Of a stretch of DNA of 64,000 bases, positions 17,801-29,800 are shown one piece after another. Made by a program: the position numbers and the translations under genes. The stretch's first letter is position 1. The number at the start of each line of letters is the position of its first letter. Origin of the DNA: Symbiodinium natans (taxonomy: Eukaryota; Sar; Dinophyceae; Suessiales; Symbiodiniaceae); assembly GCA_905221605.1 (NCBI GenBank), contig CAJNDS010002524.1:841634-905633 (forward strand), read 5' to 3'. Under the pieces are notes generated by a model that saw nothing but the letters and a program-made list of their open reading frames with translations, was not told the origin of the DNA and did no database searches.

Positions 17801-20800
17801 GGTACTTGTCACCTCACTTAGAACTGCACTTATAAGCCCCCTAAGCTCCCTGAGTCCTCTAAGCAGGTTATAAGTAGACTTCCAATTGGGGTAACCTCCA
17901 AACCCTAGCATAGCTCTCTAGCCCCGAAACCCCGCACGCTTTGAAGCCTTAGAAATTGTGGTTTCTGAAGCAGCGTTTCTGTCAGAATCCTTACCCCTTT
18001 GAGCTCAGCGCTCAATGGGAAAGAAGATCGCATTGGGGGACCGCCATGAGCGCCCTGCAATCGACTTTTGGGTCTTAGGCTAAGCCCCTAAGCCCCATCA
18101 TACCTACAGTATCCTAGGTCAACTCTATAAAGGCGAAGAGTAAGTATAGCTTGAATCGTTGGGCATGTTTCCCTTTCGTAGCACCTACTTGAAGGTTCAT
18201 GGGTACTGATAAGTAGGGTTATAAGTACGGTACCCTAAAGCGCTTATGGCCATAGTTGCCCTACTTATAAGCCTACTTATAGGTAACCGTGAACCTCCAA
18301 GCAGACCCTTCCCTTAACCCCGTACCCTGCGCCGCCCCGGGATCCAACCACACCCAGCTCCAGGCAGACAGCTTGCAGGTGCCGCACAATCTTGGGACCA
18401 AAGGAACCCTAACATTTGGGATCTTACGGGGGGTTTCCGAAAATATGGGGGTACCTTATTGGAGCCCTTGTTCTAAGGGAATCCTACTATTTGGGGGACG
18501 ATATTGAATTTGAGGGGTCCCTTATTTTCGTAGACCCCCATATGCGATACACTTCCTCTGAAGGCAAGATGAAGAGCCACAAAAACCCAAAACCCTAAAC
18601 CCTAAACCCTCAACCCTAAACCCTCAACCCTCAACCCTAAACCCTAAACCCTAAACCCTAAACCCTAAACCCTAAACCCTAAACCCTAAACCCTAAACCC
18701 TAAACCCTAAACCCTAAACCCTAAACCCAAGCCCTTTCAGGGTTCCTTTGGTCCCCCAGGGCAATCGCTTGAGGACAAAAAGGAGACTTGGGTTGAGGAG
18801 GCTGCATGCGGCCCTTCGATAGAGCTCATGAGGATGGTTTAGGGTTTGGGGTTTGGGGTTTAGGGTTTAGGGTTTAGGGTTAAGGGTTAGGACCGGGTAT
18901 GAGTGGGGGCTTCCCACAGTTAGGGTACCTATGTCGGGGTGAGTGGGTGGGGGGGGGATTAAAACAAACGGGAGTGATGCTACATTTCTTGCGGCATATA
19001 GGGGGGGTAACTCCTAGAGGGGCAACCCCTAGATAAGGAAGTGCAACATTTGGTTTCTTTAGGGCGCCTGAAGTAAAGAACACAAATGGAGTCTTAGAGT
19101 TCAGGGGGTTTTGGGCTTAGGGAAGTTTAGGGTTACGGGGTTTAGGGTTTAGAGGGGCCTAGGGTGGGAGGGCTTGGGGGTAAGTTTAGGGTTTAGAGGT
19201 TAGGGGCTTTGCGCTAAACGGCCACTTGCAAGAGGCATCCTGATTCCTGATATGTCCCTAAACCCTAAACCCTAAACCCTAAACCCTAAACCCTAAACCC
19301 TACTGTTGCTGTGTCCCTGGATAGATGTGACACGCCCCAGGTCAGCCGCACTCTGCGATCGCAGTGCAGCGCTGTTGACGACATCGTCGCGGCGTTGGGC
19401 GACACATGCGCCTCACGGCTTAGGGTTTGCGGATTAGGGTTTAGGGAGTAGGGTTTAGGGTCTATAGGGTTTAGGGATTAGGGTTTAGGGTGTAGGGTTT
19501 AGGGTCTATAGGGTTTAGGGTTTAGGGTTTAGGGTTTAGGGTTTAGGGTTTAGGGTTTAGGGTTAGGGTTTAGGGTTTAGGGTTTAGGGTTTAGGGTTTA
19601 GGGTTTAGGGTTTAGGGTTAAGATACTGGAGCAGGGGTTTGGGGCGTGCGTCAAAGTTTGCTTGCCAAAAGAAAGCGTGTCGGGGACATTGACTTCCGAA
19701 ACCTCTGCAAGCAGAAAGCTGCTGGAAGAAACCATTGCAGCCGCAGTAAACCCTAAACCCGTAAACCCCTAAACCCCTAAACCCTAAATCCACAAACCCC
19801 TAAACCCCTAAACCCCTAAACCCCTAAACCCCTAAACCCCTAAACCCCTAAACCCCTTAACCCCTAAACCCCTAAACCCCTAAACCCCTAAACCCCTAAA
19901 CCCCTAAACCCCTAAACCCCTAAACCCCTAAACCCCTAAACCCCTAAACCCCTAAACCCCTAAACCCTAAACCGAACCATCGCTATGAGGCCCATGTACC
20001 TCAAACTCCATCATGGAGTCTCCCCCCCAAATTTTGAAGGGTTTAGGGTTAGGGTTTCTTGGGGGTTTAGCGTTCCTAGCGTTCCTAGGGTGGTTCAGAG
20101 TTCAGGTTTAGGGATTGGGTTGTTTAAGGTTTAGGGTCTAGGGCTCAGGAAGGTGTTTCTTTTTTCCGGTTGTTGAGGAGTTTGAACCCCCTTCCTTTGC
20201 CTGCCGAGGTGGGCGTGTGGGATGGAATGCCGGCACGAAGCTCAGACATCAATCCCTACGCCCTAACCCCTACACACCCAAGCCCCAAGTCCCAAACCCT
20301 AAGCCCCAAACCCTAAACCCTAAACCCTAAGCCCTAAACCCTAAACCCTAAACCCTAAACCCTAAACCCTAGCCCTAAACCCTAAATTCTTCCAGCCTTG
20401 AGGTCGGGGCCTTTTGACGTAGTGTGGGTTTAGGGTTTCGGACTTAGGGTGTAGGGTTTAGGTTCCAGGTTTTTGTTTTGTGGGTGTGTTGTTCGTTGCA
20501 TGCTGACGTCTGTGTCGCTCCGTCCTATGGTCTCCCTAGGCATTGGGTGTAAGCTGAAGCTCGTGGGCAGAACGTCCAAAGGGAAGCTTCAATTGCATAA
20601 TGTTTTGTACTATGGCTGCAAGGTTAGTTTTTGGAAAGGTTGGGTTACCTACTTCACCCCCCCCCCCACTAAAACAAAAAGACACAAGACGTGAATCAAA
20701 TCCCCAAACCCTTATACTGTAAGCCCTAAACCCCAACCCCAAGCCCCTAAACCCGAAACCCGAAACCCGAAACCCTAAACAAACCCTAAACTTTCCCTAA

Positions 20801-23800
20801 ACCTTAACACAGGGTTTAGGGTTTAGAAGTTCAGGCCGGCTTGCTTGGAATTTGATGAGATGAAGTAGGGTTTAGGGCTTAGGGTTCTCTCAATTATGTT
20901 CCCTTTTCAGGTCCTCAATATAAGGCGGCCCAAAAGGGACGAACGTGTTGAGAAGTGCTCATGACCCTTATGCAGGGTAGTTATTATAGAACCTCCAAGT
21001 AGGGCTTAGGGTTGACAAAGGTTCGGGAGACTCCCCCTCTGAGAGCTCGGGCCACTGTCCGAGCAGTCAAGCACCAGACGCTCTACAACCCAAACCTCCC
21101 GGTTCACCCCAACCTTTATTTAAACCGTGCAATCCAAAAAAGACCTAGTCTCTAGGCCCTGAAACCCTTGAACCCTGTATAGCCTTCGACGCAAAGGCAC
21201 ACCCTACTTGGAAGCTCATGGGTACGTATACGTCTAGTTATAACGTAGACCTAACTCAGAGTACTTAGAGGAATTCGGGGGCTTATAAGAACAGTTTTAG
21301 TTGGGGTTATAAGAACCCTGAACCTCCAAGTAGGGACCCTAAACCGTAAACCCTTAAGGGTTACTTAACCCTAAACCCTAAACCCCCTAAAACCCGAGCA
21401 GGCACACTCGCCGCGGGACGCGGTTCTGGAGGCGGCGGCTGCGGCGAAGACCGCCAAGGCCGACGTCATCGTCACCGTGGGAGGCGGGGCGATGAGTGGG
21501 GGGAGTGGGGGGAGTGGGGGGGGGTTTAGGGTTTAGGGTTTAGGGCTTCGGAGCATGCATCAGGGATGGAATCTCAGGATCAGATGAGGCAGGGCTTACA
21601 TTCCTGCAAGTGGTGAGTGTCTTTACAGACAAAAAGTCAATTGATTTTGAAAAGCCGTACCCACATGAGTGACCGGGTACATCTCGACGACAGGGTACTC
21701 GTAGAAAGCCACAGACCCAGATTTTTTCTCAACGCAAGTAGGCTGCAGGCAAGGGCAGGATCTGAAGGAGCGCGTACACTTTTCGATAGCTAGGCCTAAA
21801 TCCTGAACCCTGAACCCTAAACCCTAAACCCTAAACCTCTGTATAGGTCCTAGTGTCCACACATGCCTGAGGCTTGAATCGCTGCATCCCTAGATCCCTT
21901 GCACGCTCAAATTCCCCTAGTCCCTAAACCAAGAAAGCCCTGAGTCCCTAAGCCTACATCCCTGAATCCCTAAGCCTCCACTCCTGAATCCCTAAACCTA
22001 AATCCCTAAATCCCTAGTTACATCCCCAAATCCCTGAGCCTAAGCCTCCAATCCCTCGCAGGCGGGAGCCTCACTGATGGTGCCAAGGCAACTCAAGCAG
22101 CCTGCGAAGGGAGTTTGGAGGTTAGGTTTTAGGGTTGAGATTAAGCTTGGGGTTTGGGGTTTAGTGCATGAAAGGGTTTTCGGGTGTTAAGTTTAGAGCT
22201 TGGGGTTTAGGGTCGAAGTTTAAACCCTAAACCCTGAACCCTGAACCCTAAACCCTAAACCCTGAACCCTTCAGGGTACCTGGGCCCTTCTTGGGGCGAA
22301 GCCGAGAGCTATCCCTGAACCCAAAGCCCCTTCCGATGTCCCCAAAAGAGCACACTGGGACCAAGAATCCATCCTGGGAGGTTCATGGGAACTGATGAGT
22401 AGGGTTTAGGGTTTAGGTTTTGGGGTTTAGGGTTAGGGTTTAGGGTTTAGGGTTACTTGTAAGTAGGCTTATAGGCAGCGAGGGCTTGGTTTTTTGTTTC
22501 GAGTTCATTTAAATTGTTCTTTTGTTTCGACTAGAGGTTTGAGAAGGTATGTAGGTTGGTGTTTTTGTCTCGGGGGGGGGGGGGGGGATTGTTTTCAGAT
22601 TCAGGGGCCGCAGTCCTTCTGATGACCCCGCAAGTAAATGCTGGAAAAGCCGTAGCCCTGGCCCCGCGTACCTGATTCCAACTTACTCTGACAGCCTAAA
22701 CGCCTACACCACTAAATCCCTAGCCCCTAAACCCCTCAACTTAAACTTTACACCCTTTACCCAAACCCTCAAAAAACTCAAAACTGTTCAAGATATGGGC
22801 GCCAGGGGTTGGGGTGGGTTGGAACCCGAAACCCTAAACCCTACACCCTGAACCCTGAACCCTGAACCCTGAACCCTGAACCCTGAACCCTAAACCCTAA
22901 ACCCTAAACCCTAAACCCTAAACCCTAAACCTAGGGTTTCGGGTTCAAAAGGGCTCCTCCGATGCCACCGCACAGCCTTAGCTTGAGGTCGTGCGGATTG
23001 CTCTGCAGACGGAAGCCGCCTCCCAGGAGGAGCAGAGAGGGGGTGGGGGGTTCGGGTTTAGGGTTTAGGGTTTAGGGTTTAGGGATTAGGGTTTAGGGTT
23101 TAGGGTTTAGGAGGCTGTTTAGGTGTTAGATGATGTGCTTGAGGGTTAAGAGCTTCGTTCAGGCCTCGATAAAGACCCTTCAGCACTGAAGCCCTAAGCT
23201 GGGATGTTCCCCCTTATACAAACAGTCCTAGTACCCCATATGAGATTCCCTGTTACGGAGCTGTTAGTATAAGGGGGAACATCCCAACCCCAAGCCCTAA
23301 AGACCCTAAACAGCCCTAACAAGCTCCGAAGCTTGAGCATCTTCAGAAGCCTTAATACAGTCTCAAAGCCCTTGCAAGATAGCCCTAAAAGCCCCTGAAA
23401 CCCAAAACCATCTTGAAGCCCCAAGCCCTTTAAGGAAGGCCGAAACCCTAAAGCATTCTTGACCAGGGAGGGTGTAGGGTACTGGGTGGCAGGGTTTCGG
23501 TCCCGATGCTGCCACCGTGACAGGCTTCAGAATTTGATGAACCCGAGGCAAGGTTCGAGCAAGGCTTCTTGCTGCTGATGAGTCCTTCAGGGTTTCGGGT
23601 TTGGGTTTTAGGGTTTAGGGTTTAGGGTTTATAAGTTATATTTAGGGTTTAGGGTTTAGGGTTTAGGGTTTAGGGCTTAGGTTTCACCACCGTGCATAGT
23701 CCTGCAACTGCCCTCCGAGCTTTGTAGGAATACAGGTTTGTACGTGCTGACGCGGGAGAGCCTCGGTTGAGGGAGGGGCGTGCGGGTGAGGAGCTTGGCA

Positions 23801-26800
23801 AGTACTGCTTCAAGGGACGCCTGCCTGAAATTTGAAGACTTGGAACCCCTAAACCCCTAAAAACCCTAAACCCCTAAACCCCTAAACCCCTAAACCCCTA
23901 AGCCCCTAAACCCTTAAAACCCCTAAGCCCCGAAAACCCCTAAACCCCTAAGCCCCTAAACCCCTAAACCCCTAAACCCCTAAACCCCAAAGCCTGAAAT
24001 TGGGAGACTTGAACCCCTCGCAGAGTTGGGTGGCTGCATGAACAGCTCATGAGCCTCACCTGGGTCTCTCCTCCCCTAGCTACTAGTTTAGGGTTTAGGG
24101 TTAGGGTTTAGGGTTTAGGGTTTAGGGTTTAGGGTTTAGGGTTTAGGCATATAGTTGCTTAAGAACCCCGAACAAATAAAAAAAAAAAACTATTCTTCCT
24201 TACTAAGGGTAAAATAGGGATTATTTGTGTTTTTTTTATTCTTTTGGGGTTCTTAAGCAAATAGTAGCTACAGGTTTATGGGTTGTGCCCTACTAATTCC
24301 CAGGGGTAGCTACTACTAAGAGGCCCAGGCAAGCAGGTTGGCACAGCAACGTCGCAAGAACTTGCAGAGTGTTTGCCTTGCAGGTCTCTGCCGGTCGGAC
24401 ATTGTATACAATAGGGTCGGAAATTTTACAAACATCATTCCCTTAGGGTCCCGTTATCATTATACTACCAATACCCCCAAAACCTTACTCTAATCATCCA
24501 GGTCCCTCCCTTACCCCCCCCCCCCCCTAAAAGCCCTCTGCTCCCGCTCCGCCCCTACTATGGACGACAGCACCCCGAATGCTTGAGATGCACGAAGTAC
24601 GAGGATGCCCAGTAGCGGTTTAGGGTTTAGGGTTTAGGGTTTAGGGTTTAGGGTTTAGGGTTTAGGGTTTAGGGTTGGTTCCCTTATAAACCCATTTAAG
24701 CAACAAAGGGCACCCATTTTTATTCTAGGTTCCTGGGCAGCTTAGAGTATGACGTCAGACAAGTAAGCGCTCGTTCGTCAGTGCATTGTCCGATGTGAAC
24801 GCTAAACCCTAAACCCTGAACCCTGAACCCTAAACCCTAAACCCTAAACCCTAAACGGTTTTTGGCCGTGTTGGGTCTTGCGCTGCAGCAGGGCTCAGAC
24901 ACACAACTCCGGCAAGAGCATAGGGTTTAGGGTTTAGGGTTTAGGGTGTAGAAAACCTATAAACCCCGAACTATGAGCCCTATAAAACCCATATACTACG
25001 AACCCTCTAACCGAGAAGACGCCTGTATACTAGAAGCCCTATGAACCCTACAACCTGCCCCGCCCCCCCAACCCCCTCCCAACAAAAAAAACGAAATAAT
25101 GATGCAGCAATACTAAAAAACAAATAAACAAATCTTAAACACAGAATAAACCATAAACCCTAAACCCTCAGCCCTCCTTCGGAAGTTTTTGGCGGGCCTC
25201 TCAAGCTCAGGTGACGTCTCGGCCGTGAAAGACACCAAGTTGATCCCGCAGGTGTCGATCCCGACCACGCTCAGCGCAGGCTTAGGGTTCAGGGTTTAGG
25301 GTTGAGGGTAGGGTGTAGGGTTTAGGGTTTAGGGTTTAGGGTTTAGGGTTTAGGGTTCTAAGGGGGAGTCGGGGGCTTGGAGGGTGCAGGGACTTCTAGG
25401 GTTTAGGAGTTTCGGGCTCCTAGTGTTCCCAGGGTTGCTAGGATTGCTGGGATTGTTAGGGATGCTAGGTTTTTAGGGTTGCCAGGGTTGCTAGGGTTTC
25501 TAGGGTTGGAACATGCGGAAAGCAGCATGTCAAATGGAACTTATGCCACGGGGTTAGGGTCTCGGGGGTTTAGGGTTTAGGGTTTAGGGTTTAGGGTTTA
25601 GGTGCTGGTAAGGGGTATAAGGAGGGACCGCTAGAAGGGATCCTGAATCTTTGTCCCCTATATAACCCCTATATATGCCTTATATAGCCCGGAGAGCACA
25701 ATGATAGTCAACGGCAACTGTCCAATGCATGGGGTTTAGGGTTTAGGGTTTAGGGTTTAGGGTTTAGGGTGGCACATCGCTGGGGTCTGTTGTTTCATCC
25801 ACTGAAAAGCGGGGCATCAAAAACTTCTCCACATGTCCGCACCCCCATGGCTGCTGCGGTTACTGTCAGTTGCAGTCCTTGTGAGTGCCGACCGCAGCTT
25901 GAGTTTGGACGCAGACCCCTCTTCCAACAATAAGCTGGACCAGCAAATTAAGAAGCTGACTGGTGAATGCCGCAAAGAGATTCAAGGCCTCGTGACCGAT
26001 CTCATGAGTCTGTGTCGCAAGACTCAAGCTTCCGATTGTGAATCGCAAATCTATGACTTGTTTCTCGCAGATTTGGCGCTGGCCCAGGAAGGCCGGTGGC
26101 TTGCACGAGCAGCCAGATCTGAGAAGGACGCAATGTTATGGGCTGGGTTTTGGAGTGGGCCTGGAGCAGAGGCAAACCGCACCACCAAGGAAGCGCTCTT
26201 CAACTTTGCTGACCTGATGAACACGAGCACGGTTCACCCCATGACACAACTTGGTCAGATTGTTGAGGACAACGGGGTTCTACAAAGCTGCGGCAGGGAC
26301 CAGGCCGCGATGGAGCCCCTGGAAGTCAGGGACAATGGTTTGCTGTCCAACTTCTGGACCATGGCCAGCAAGGCATTCGTAAAGAGCATGGCGTGGAAGA
26401 AGCAGAGCAGCATCGTCGTGCTTGTCAATAAGGACCACCACATGCGCATGCTTCTTCTGGGGCTGAGTTTTATGACTGCAAGAGCAACCCTGGTTGAGAG
26501 AGCTGCTGCTCTTTGGAAGTCATGAACTTAAACAGGTGGGATGGGAAATCTATAGACTAAGCTGGGCACCCCGCCCCACCCCAGAGACCCAAGACCACGC
26601 TGACGAGGGTTCAGGGTTCAGGGTTTAGGGTTTAGGGTTTAGGGTTTAGGGTTTAGGATTTAGGGTTTGGGGTTTAGGGTTTAGGGTTACGAGGACACCA
26701 GCCCAAACGCGGAGCGCAACCTCTACGACTCGGTACTTTGGAAGTATGAGCTGCCCAGGATTGCCTTTGAAGTCGCCACCTCGGCCTCCGCCGCACCCGT

Positions 26801-29800
26801 TTCGTTCGGGCACAGACCTCCATGGAGACCCCAACTGGCCCTGGTGGACTTGCGTGGAAGATGCGATGTCTTGCTGGAGAAGATGCGACACCAAGCCACC
26901 AGTTCGGAGGAGGTCGGCTTTGCAATGATGAGCGCCGAGAAGCGAACGCGTGTTATCCAGCGATGGCTAAAGGATCGTGTCACGTGCCTTCCTTGCGTCT
27001 CGCCGTGCAAGTTGAACGAAGAGTTCGCGGAAGCGTTGCGGGAGAAGCTCACAGAAACACCGAGCATCATGAGGAGAGTGTTTTCTTGGATGCGCTAGCA
27101 GGTCAGACTGGTATTTGAGGCTGTGATCGTCCTGACTGTATGAATGGCTTATATCGAGAGTGGGAACAGAATTCGTCCTGCAGGGATCTGGTTTGTTTGA
27201 AGGACGCCCTAAACCCTAAACCTGAACCCTAAACCCTATGCCTTGCGGGCTTTTGAGCCATCAAAGGCCTAGGTGCGTTGAAAGCTGAGTTTCTGCGTGC
27301 GGATTAGGGGGCCATCCTGGGGTGTTCGGTGACATTCTATACTTCTGTACACTATGCTACAGTATATTCATCAGGGTTCAGGGTTTAGGGTTTAGGGTTT
27401 AGGGTTTAGGGTTTAGGGTTTATGGTTTAGGGTTTAGGGTTTAGGGTTTAGGGTTTAGGGTTATATCATAGTACAATATTCTACATAGCATCGACTTTCG
27501 GAACATGTGGGGGAGAGAGCAATACATCAAGATGAAATCAGTGTTTGGGATACCCATACCGTGCCGTTGTTCTCGCCCTCGGCTTTGAAACGCTCTTTCG
27601 GATGGTGTATGGTTCATGATGGTTCATGATGGTTCATGATGGTTCATGACTGGGGCTGGCGGCTAGAGCTTTCAAGACCTCAAAAGCCTAAAATCCACCC
27701 CCCCCCCCCCCCCCCCCTCCCCCCCGCACCCTAAACTCCTGAACCGCCTGCCTGTACACCAGTGTAGCTTCCGGGATTTTTGCATGCTCAATCCCAAATT
27801 GGTTTCAGAGGGTTCTGATGTATGGGCGCTTAGTAGGGTAAACAAGGGGTATACAAGGGCCCTTTCAAAGGCCCATATTCAAGGACCATGTAACTAACCT
27901 TAGACCACGAACTCACAGGCGAGTTCGCGCCGTATGCTGGCTGCACGGATCCTGCCACCAAGGTCAAAGAAACGCACCCTGGCCTTGTGGTTGAAAGGCT
28001 CGTTGTTTGGGTTTCGCAGGCTTATGATCGTTTGGTGCGAAGGCGGAAAGGCATCCCAAAAAACATGCGCGGCGCGAGGGGCAGCACAAGCATCGTTAGC
28101 TGTCAGCGGAAGAAAGCTGGGCCATTAGTGATGGGGCTTCATGCTTTTCTCTCGTACGACTCTTTGCCTGCAGGACTGGGGCACTTTAAGAATTCCCAGA
28201 TGCGTGTAAATAACGTAACTTCTCTATATAGCAATTCGCAATCATGCAAAATGCGTTTTCTGTGTCAATACCGGTGTATTCACCTGTATGCAGGGCTCAA
28301 GCTCAACATTGAAGGAGAGAAACGTGCACCCGTTCAACAAGAGCCATCGACAAAGCTTAGACATGGCTTACCCTCAGCCCTAATTTTATCGCTACGCGAC
28401 CCGCCTCGGCCCGGCCCAGCGCATCCGCGTGAGCATGGTGATTCCGCAGCGCCCAAGTCGCTGGACTCCAAGCAATAAGGGTTGGGTTTAGGGTTTGGGG
28501 TTCCGGGTTTATGGTTTATGGTTTGGGGTTTAGGGTTGAGGGTTAGTTTAGGATTGAGGGCTTAGGGCTCAAGGTTCACGCTTTGGGGTTTAGGGGTTGT
28601 TTTGGGTTTAGGGTTCAAGACGGTTCGGCTTGGATTGATCGTAGGGTTGAGCCAGGCCGGGGGGGGGTAGGGGGGGTGCGGGGGGAAGGGGGTGAGGGGG
28701 GAAGGGGGGAAGGGGGGGAGGGGGGCAGGGCAGGGAGGGTTTGTTGCCTGTTCTGACAACCTATACACCTCCGGCCGGAGGCCTCGGCGGATTTCGTCAT
28801 GAGGCTCTTGTTAGTACTAAGCCCCCCTCAACAGAGATGAACTCCCATTTCAAGCCCATTCAAAATTATTGCTCTAAGGCTCCTGAGCTTTCAAACACTA
28901 AACCCTAAACCCTGAACCTTGAACCCTAAGCCCTAAACCCTAAATCCTAAATTAAACCCTAAACCCTAAACCCTGAACCCTGCAGAGCCCCTGGGAGGTA
29001 TCAGTTCCGCTTTAGCAGGGTCAGAGCAGCCCGAAGCTAAACCCTAAGCCCTAAACCGCACTAGAAGGGAGGGTCGATATTCCTCCGATTGCAGCTGAGT
29101 GCAAATAGGTTATCTTCTAGAGATTGATGCATTTATTCATTCGGGGGATACTCTCCAGCATGGGCCATTCCCTGTAACCCCTCAAAAAGGCCCTCTATGG
29201 GGTTGCTCATGGGGATGATAGGCCTTATAGACCATCCAGGAACCCTAGCCCTAAACCCTAAACCCTAAACCCTAAACCCTAAACCCTAAACCCTAAACCC
29301 TAAACCCTGAACTGGAAAGTAGTTCAGGGTGTCCTCTTGGCATCCCAAGGTACGTGTGGCTGGATGCGCTCCCCAAGGCCATTGTCCTCGACCCGTGGCT
29401 TGTGCAACCTGGCGCATGGGCTCCAAGAGGGGATTCCCCTAGCCCTAAACCCTAAACCCTAAACCCTAAACCCTGAACCCCGAACCCTGAACCCTAAAAC
29501 CGAACCTTATAACCCTGACCCGGAAAGAAGTTTAGGGTTTTGGGCTCAGGGGACGGCTCAGAACCCTGAGGCCTCATTTGATCCCATAGCCTGGGGCTCA
29601 GGGCCTGCAGGGTTTAGGGTTTAGGGTTTAGGGTTGAGGGTTTAGGGTTTATGTTTAGGGTTTATGTTTAGGGTTTAGGGTTTAGGGTTTAGGGTTTAGG
29701 GTTTAAGGTTTAGGGTTTAGGGTTTAGGGTTTAGGGTTTAGGGTTTAGAGCCTCCTAAACCCTAACCCTAAAACCTTTAACCCTAAAACCCTAAGCCCTA

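Larger units (their letters stand above)
14819..19340 (+). other. 4.5-kb intron 1 of the MacA-like gene
   Basis: Holds a long TTTAGGG array (15195-15278), a CCCTACATA array (15916-16039), a low-repeat block 16425-16980, two palindromes (17127-17276, 17291-17381), B-type MITEs (about 15003-15140, 17787-17901, 18186-18301), a D-type MITE (18416-18540), and pure arrays at 17475-17555 and 18590-18728. Small open pieces at 16230 and 18758 have AG upstream but do not fit the enzyme. Confidence 0.7.
19410..22061 (+). other. introns 2-4 of the MacA-like gene
   Basis: Besides the 19485 and 19767 arrays: CCCTAAA at 20296-20390, degenerate repeats at 20700-20880, a B-type MITE at 21204-21332, and poly-G/TTTAGGG just after the exon ending at 21483. 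Exons at 20209 and 21402 are the only coding pieces. Confidence 0.7.
22113..25171 (+). other. intron 5 of the MacA-like gene
   Basis: CCCTGAA/CCCTAAA array (22843-22932), poly-G at 22575-22587, an A-type MITE (23199-23288), TTTAGGG arrays (23053-23110, 23605-23675, 24088-24147), CCCCTAAA variants (23846-23995), an AT-rich palindrome (24151-24264) and a C-type MITE with a telomeric insert (24602-24741). Confidence 0.7.
25280..27918 (+). other. intron 6 of the MacA-like gene, hosting two ORFs
   Basis: TTTAGGG arrays (25315-25355, 25567-25600, 25733-25770, 26606-26685, 27371-27462), the intronless ORF 25833-26525, the ORF 26688-27098, (GGTTCATGAT)4 at 27609-27650 and poly-C at 27697-27718. Confidence 0.75.

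Noticed and set aside
18590-18728. CRISPR-like arrays
   Set aside because: Repeats are 7-10 bp in direct tandem without unique spacers; the genome is eukaryotic.
18758-18838. Exon QSLEDKKETWVEEAACGPSI in MacA-like intron 1
   Set aside because: Looks coding and has an AG upstream, but nothing in the enzyme family fits here and no partner exon was found; may belong to an unseen transcript.
26822-27118. Alternative + frame and minus ORFs over 26.6-27.1 kb
   Set aside because: The frame from 26688 to 27098 has better codon and residue composition and is open over the whole repeat-free block.
27987-28478. 163-codon + strand ORF
   Set aside because: It is the in-frame extension of exon 7 past its GC donor; family match stops exactly at the donor and resumes at 29350.
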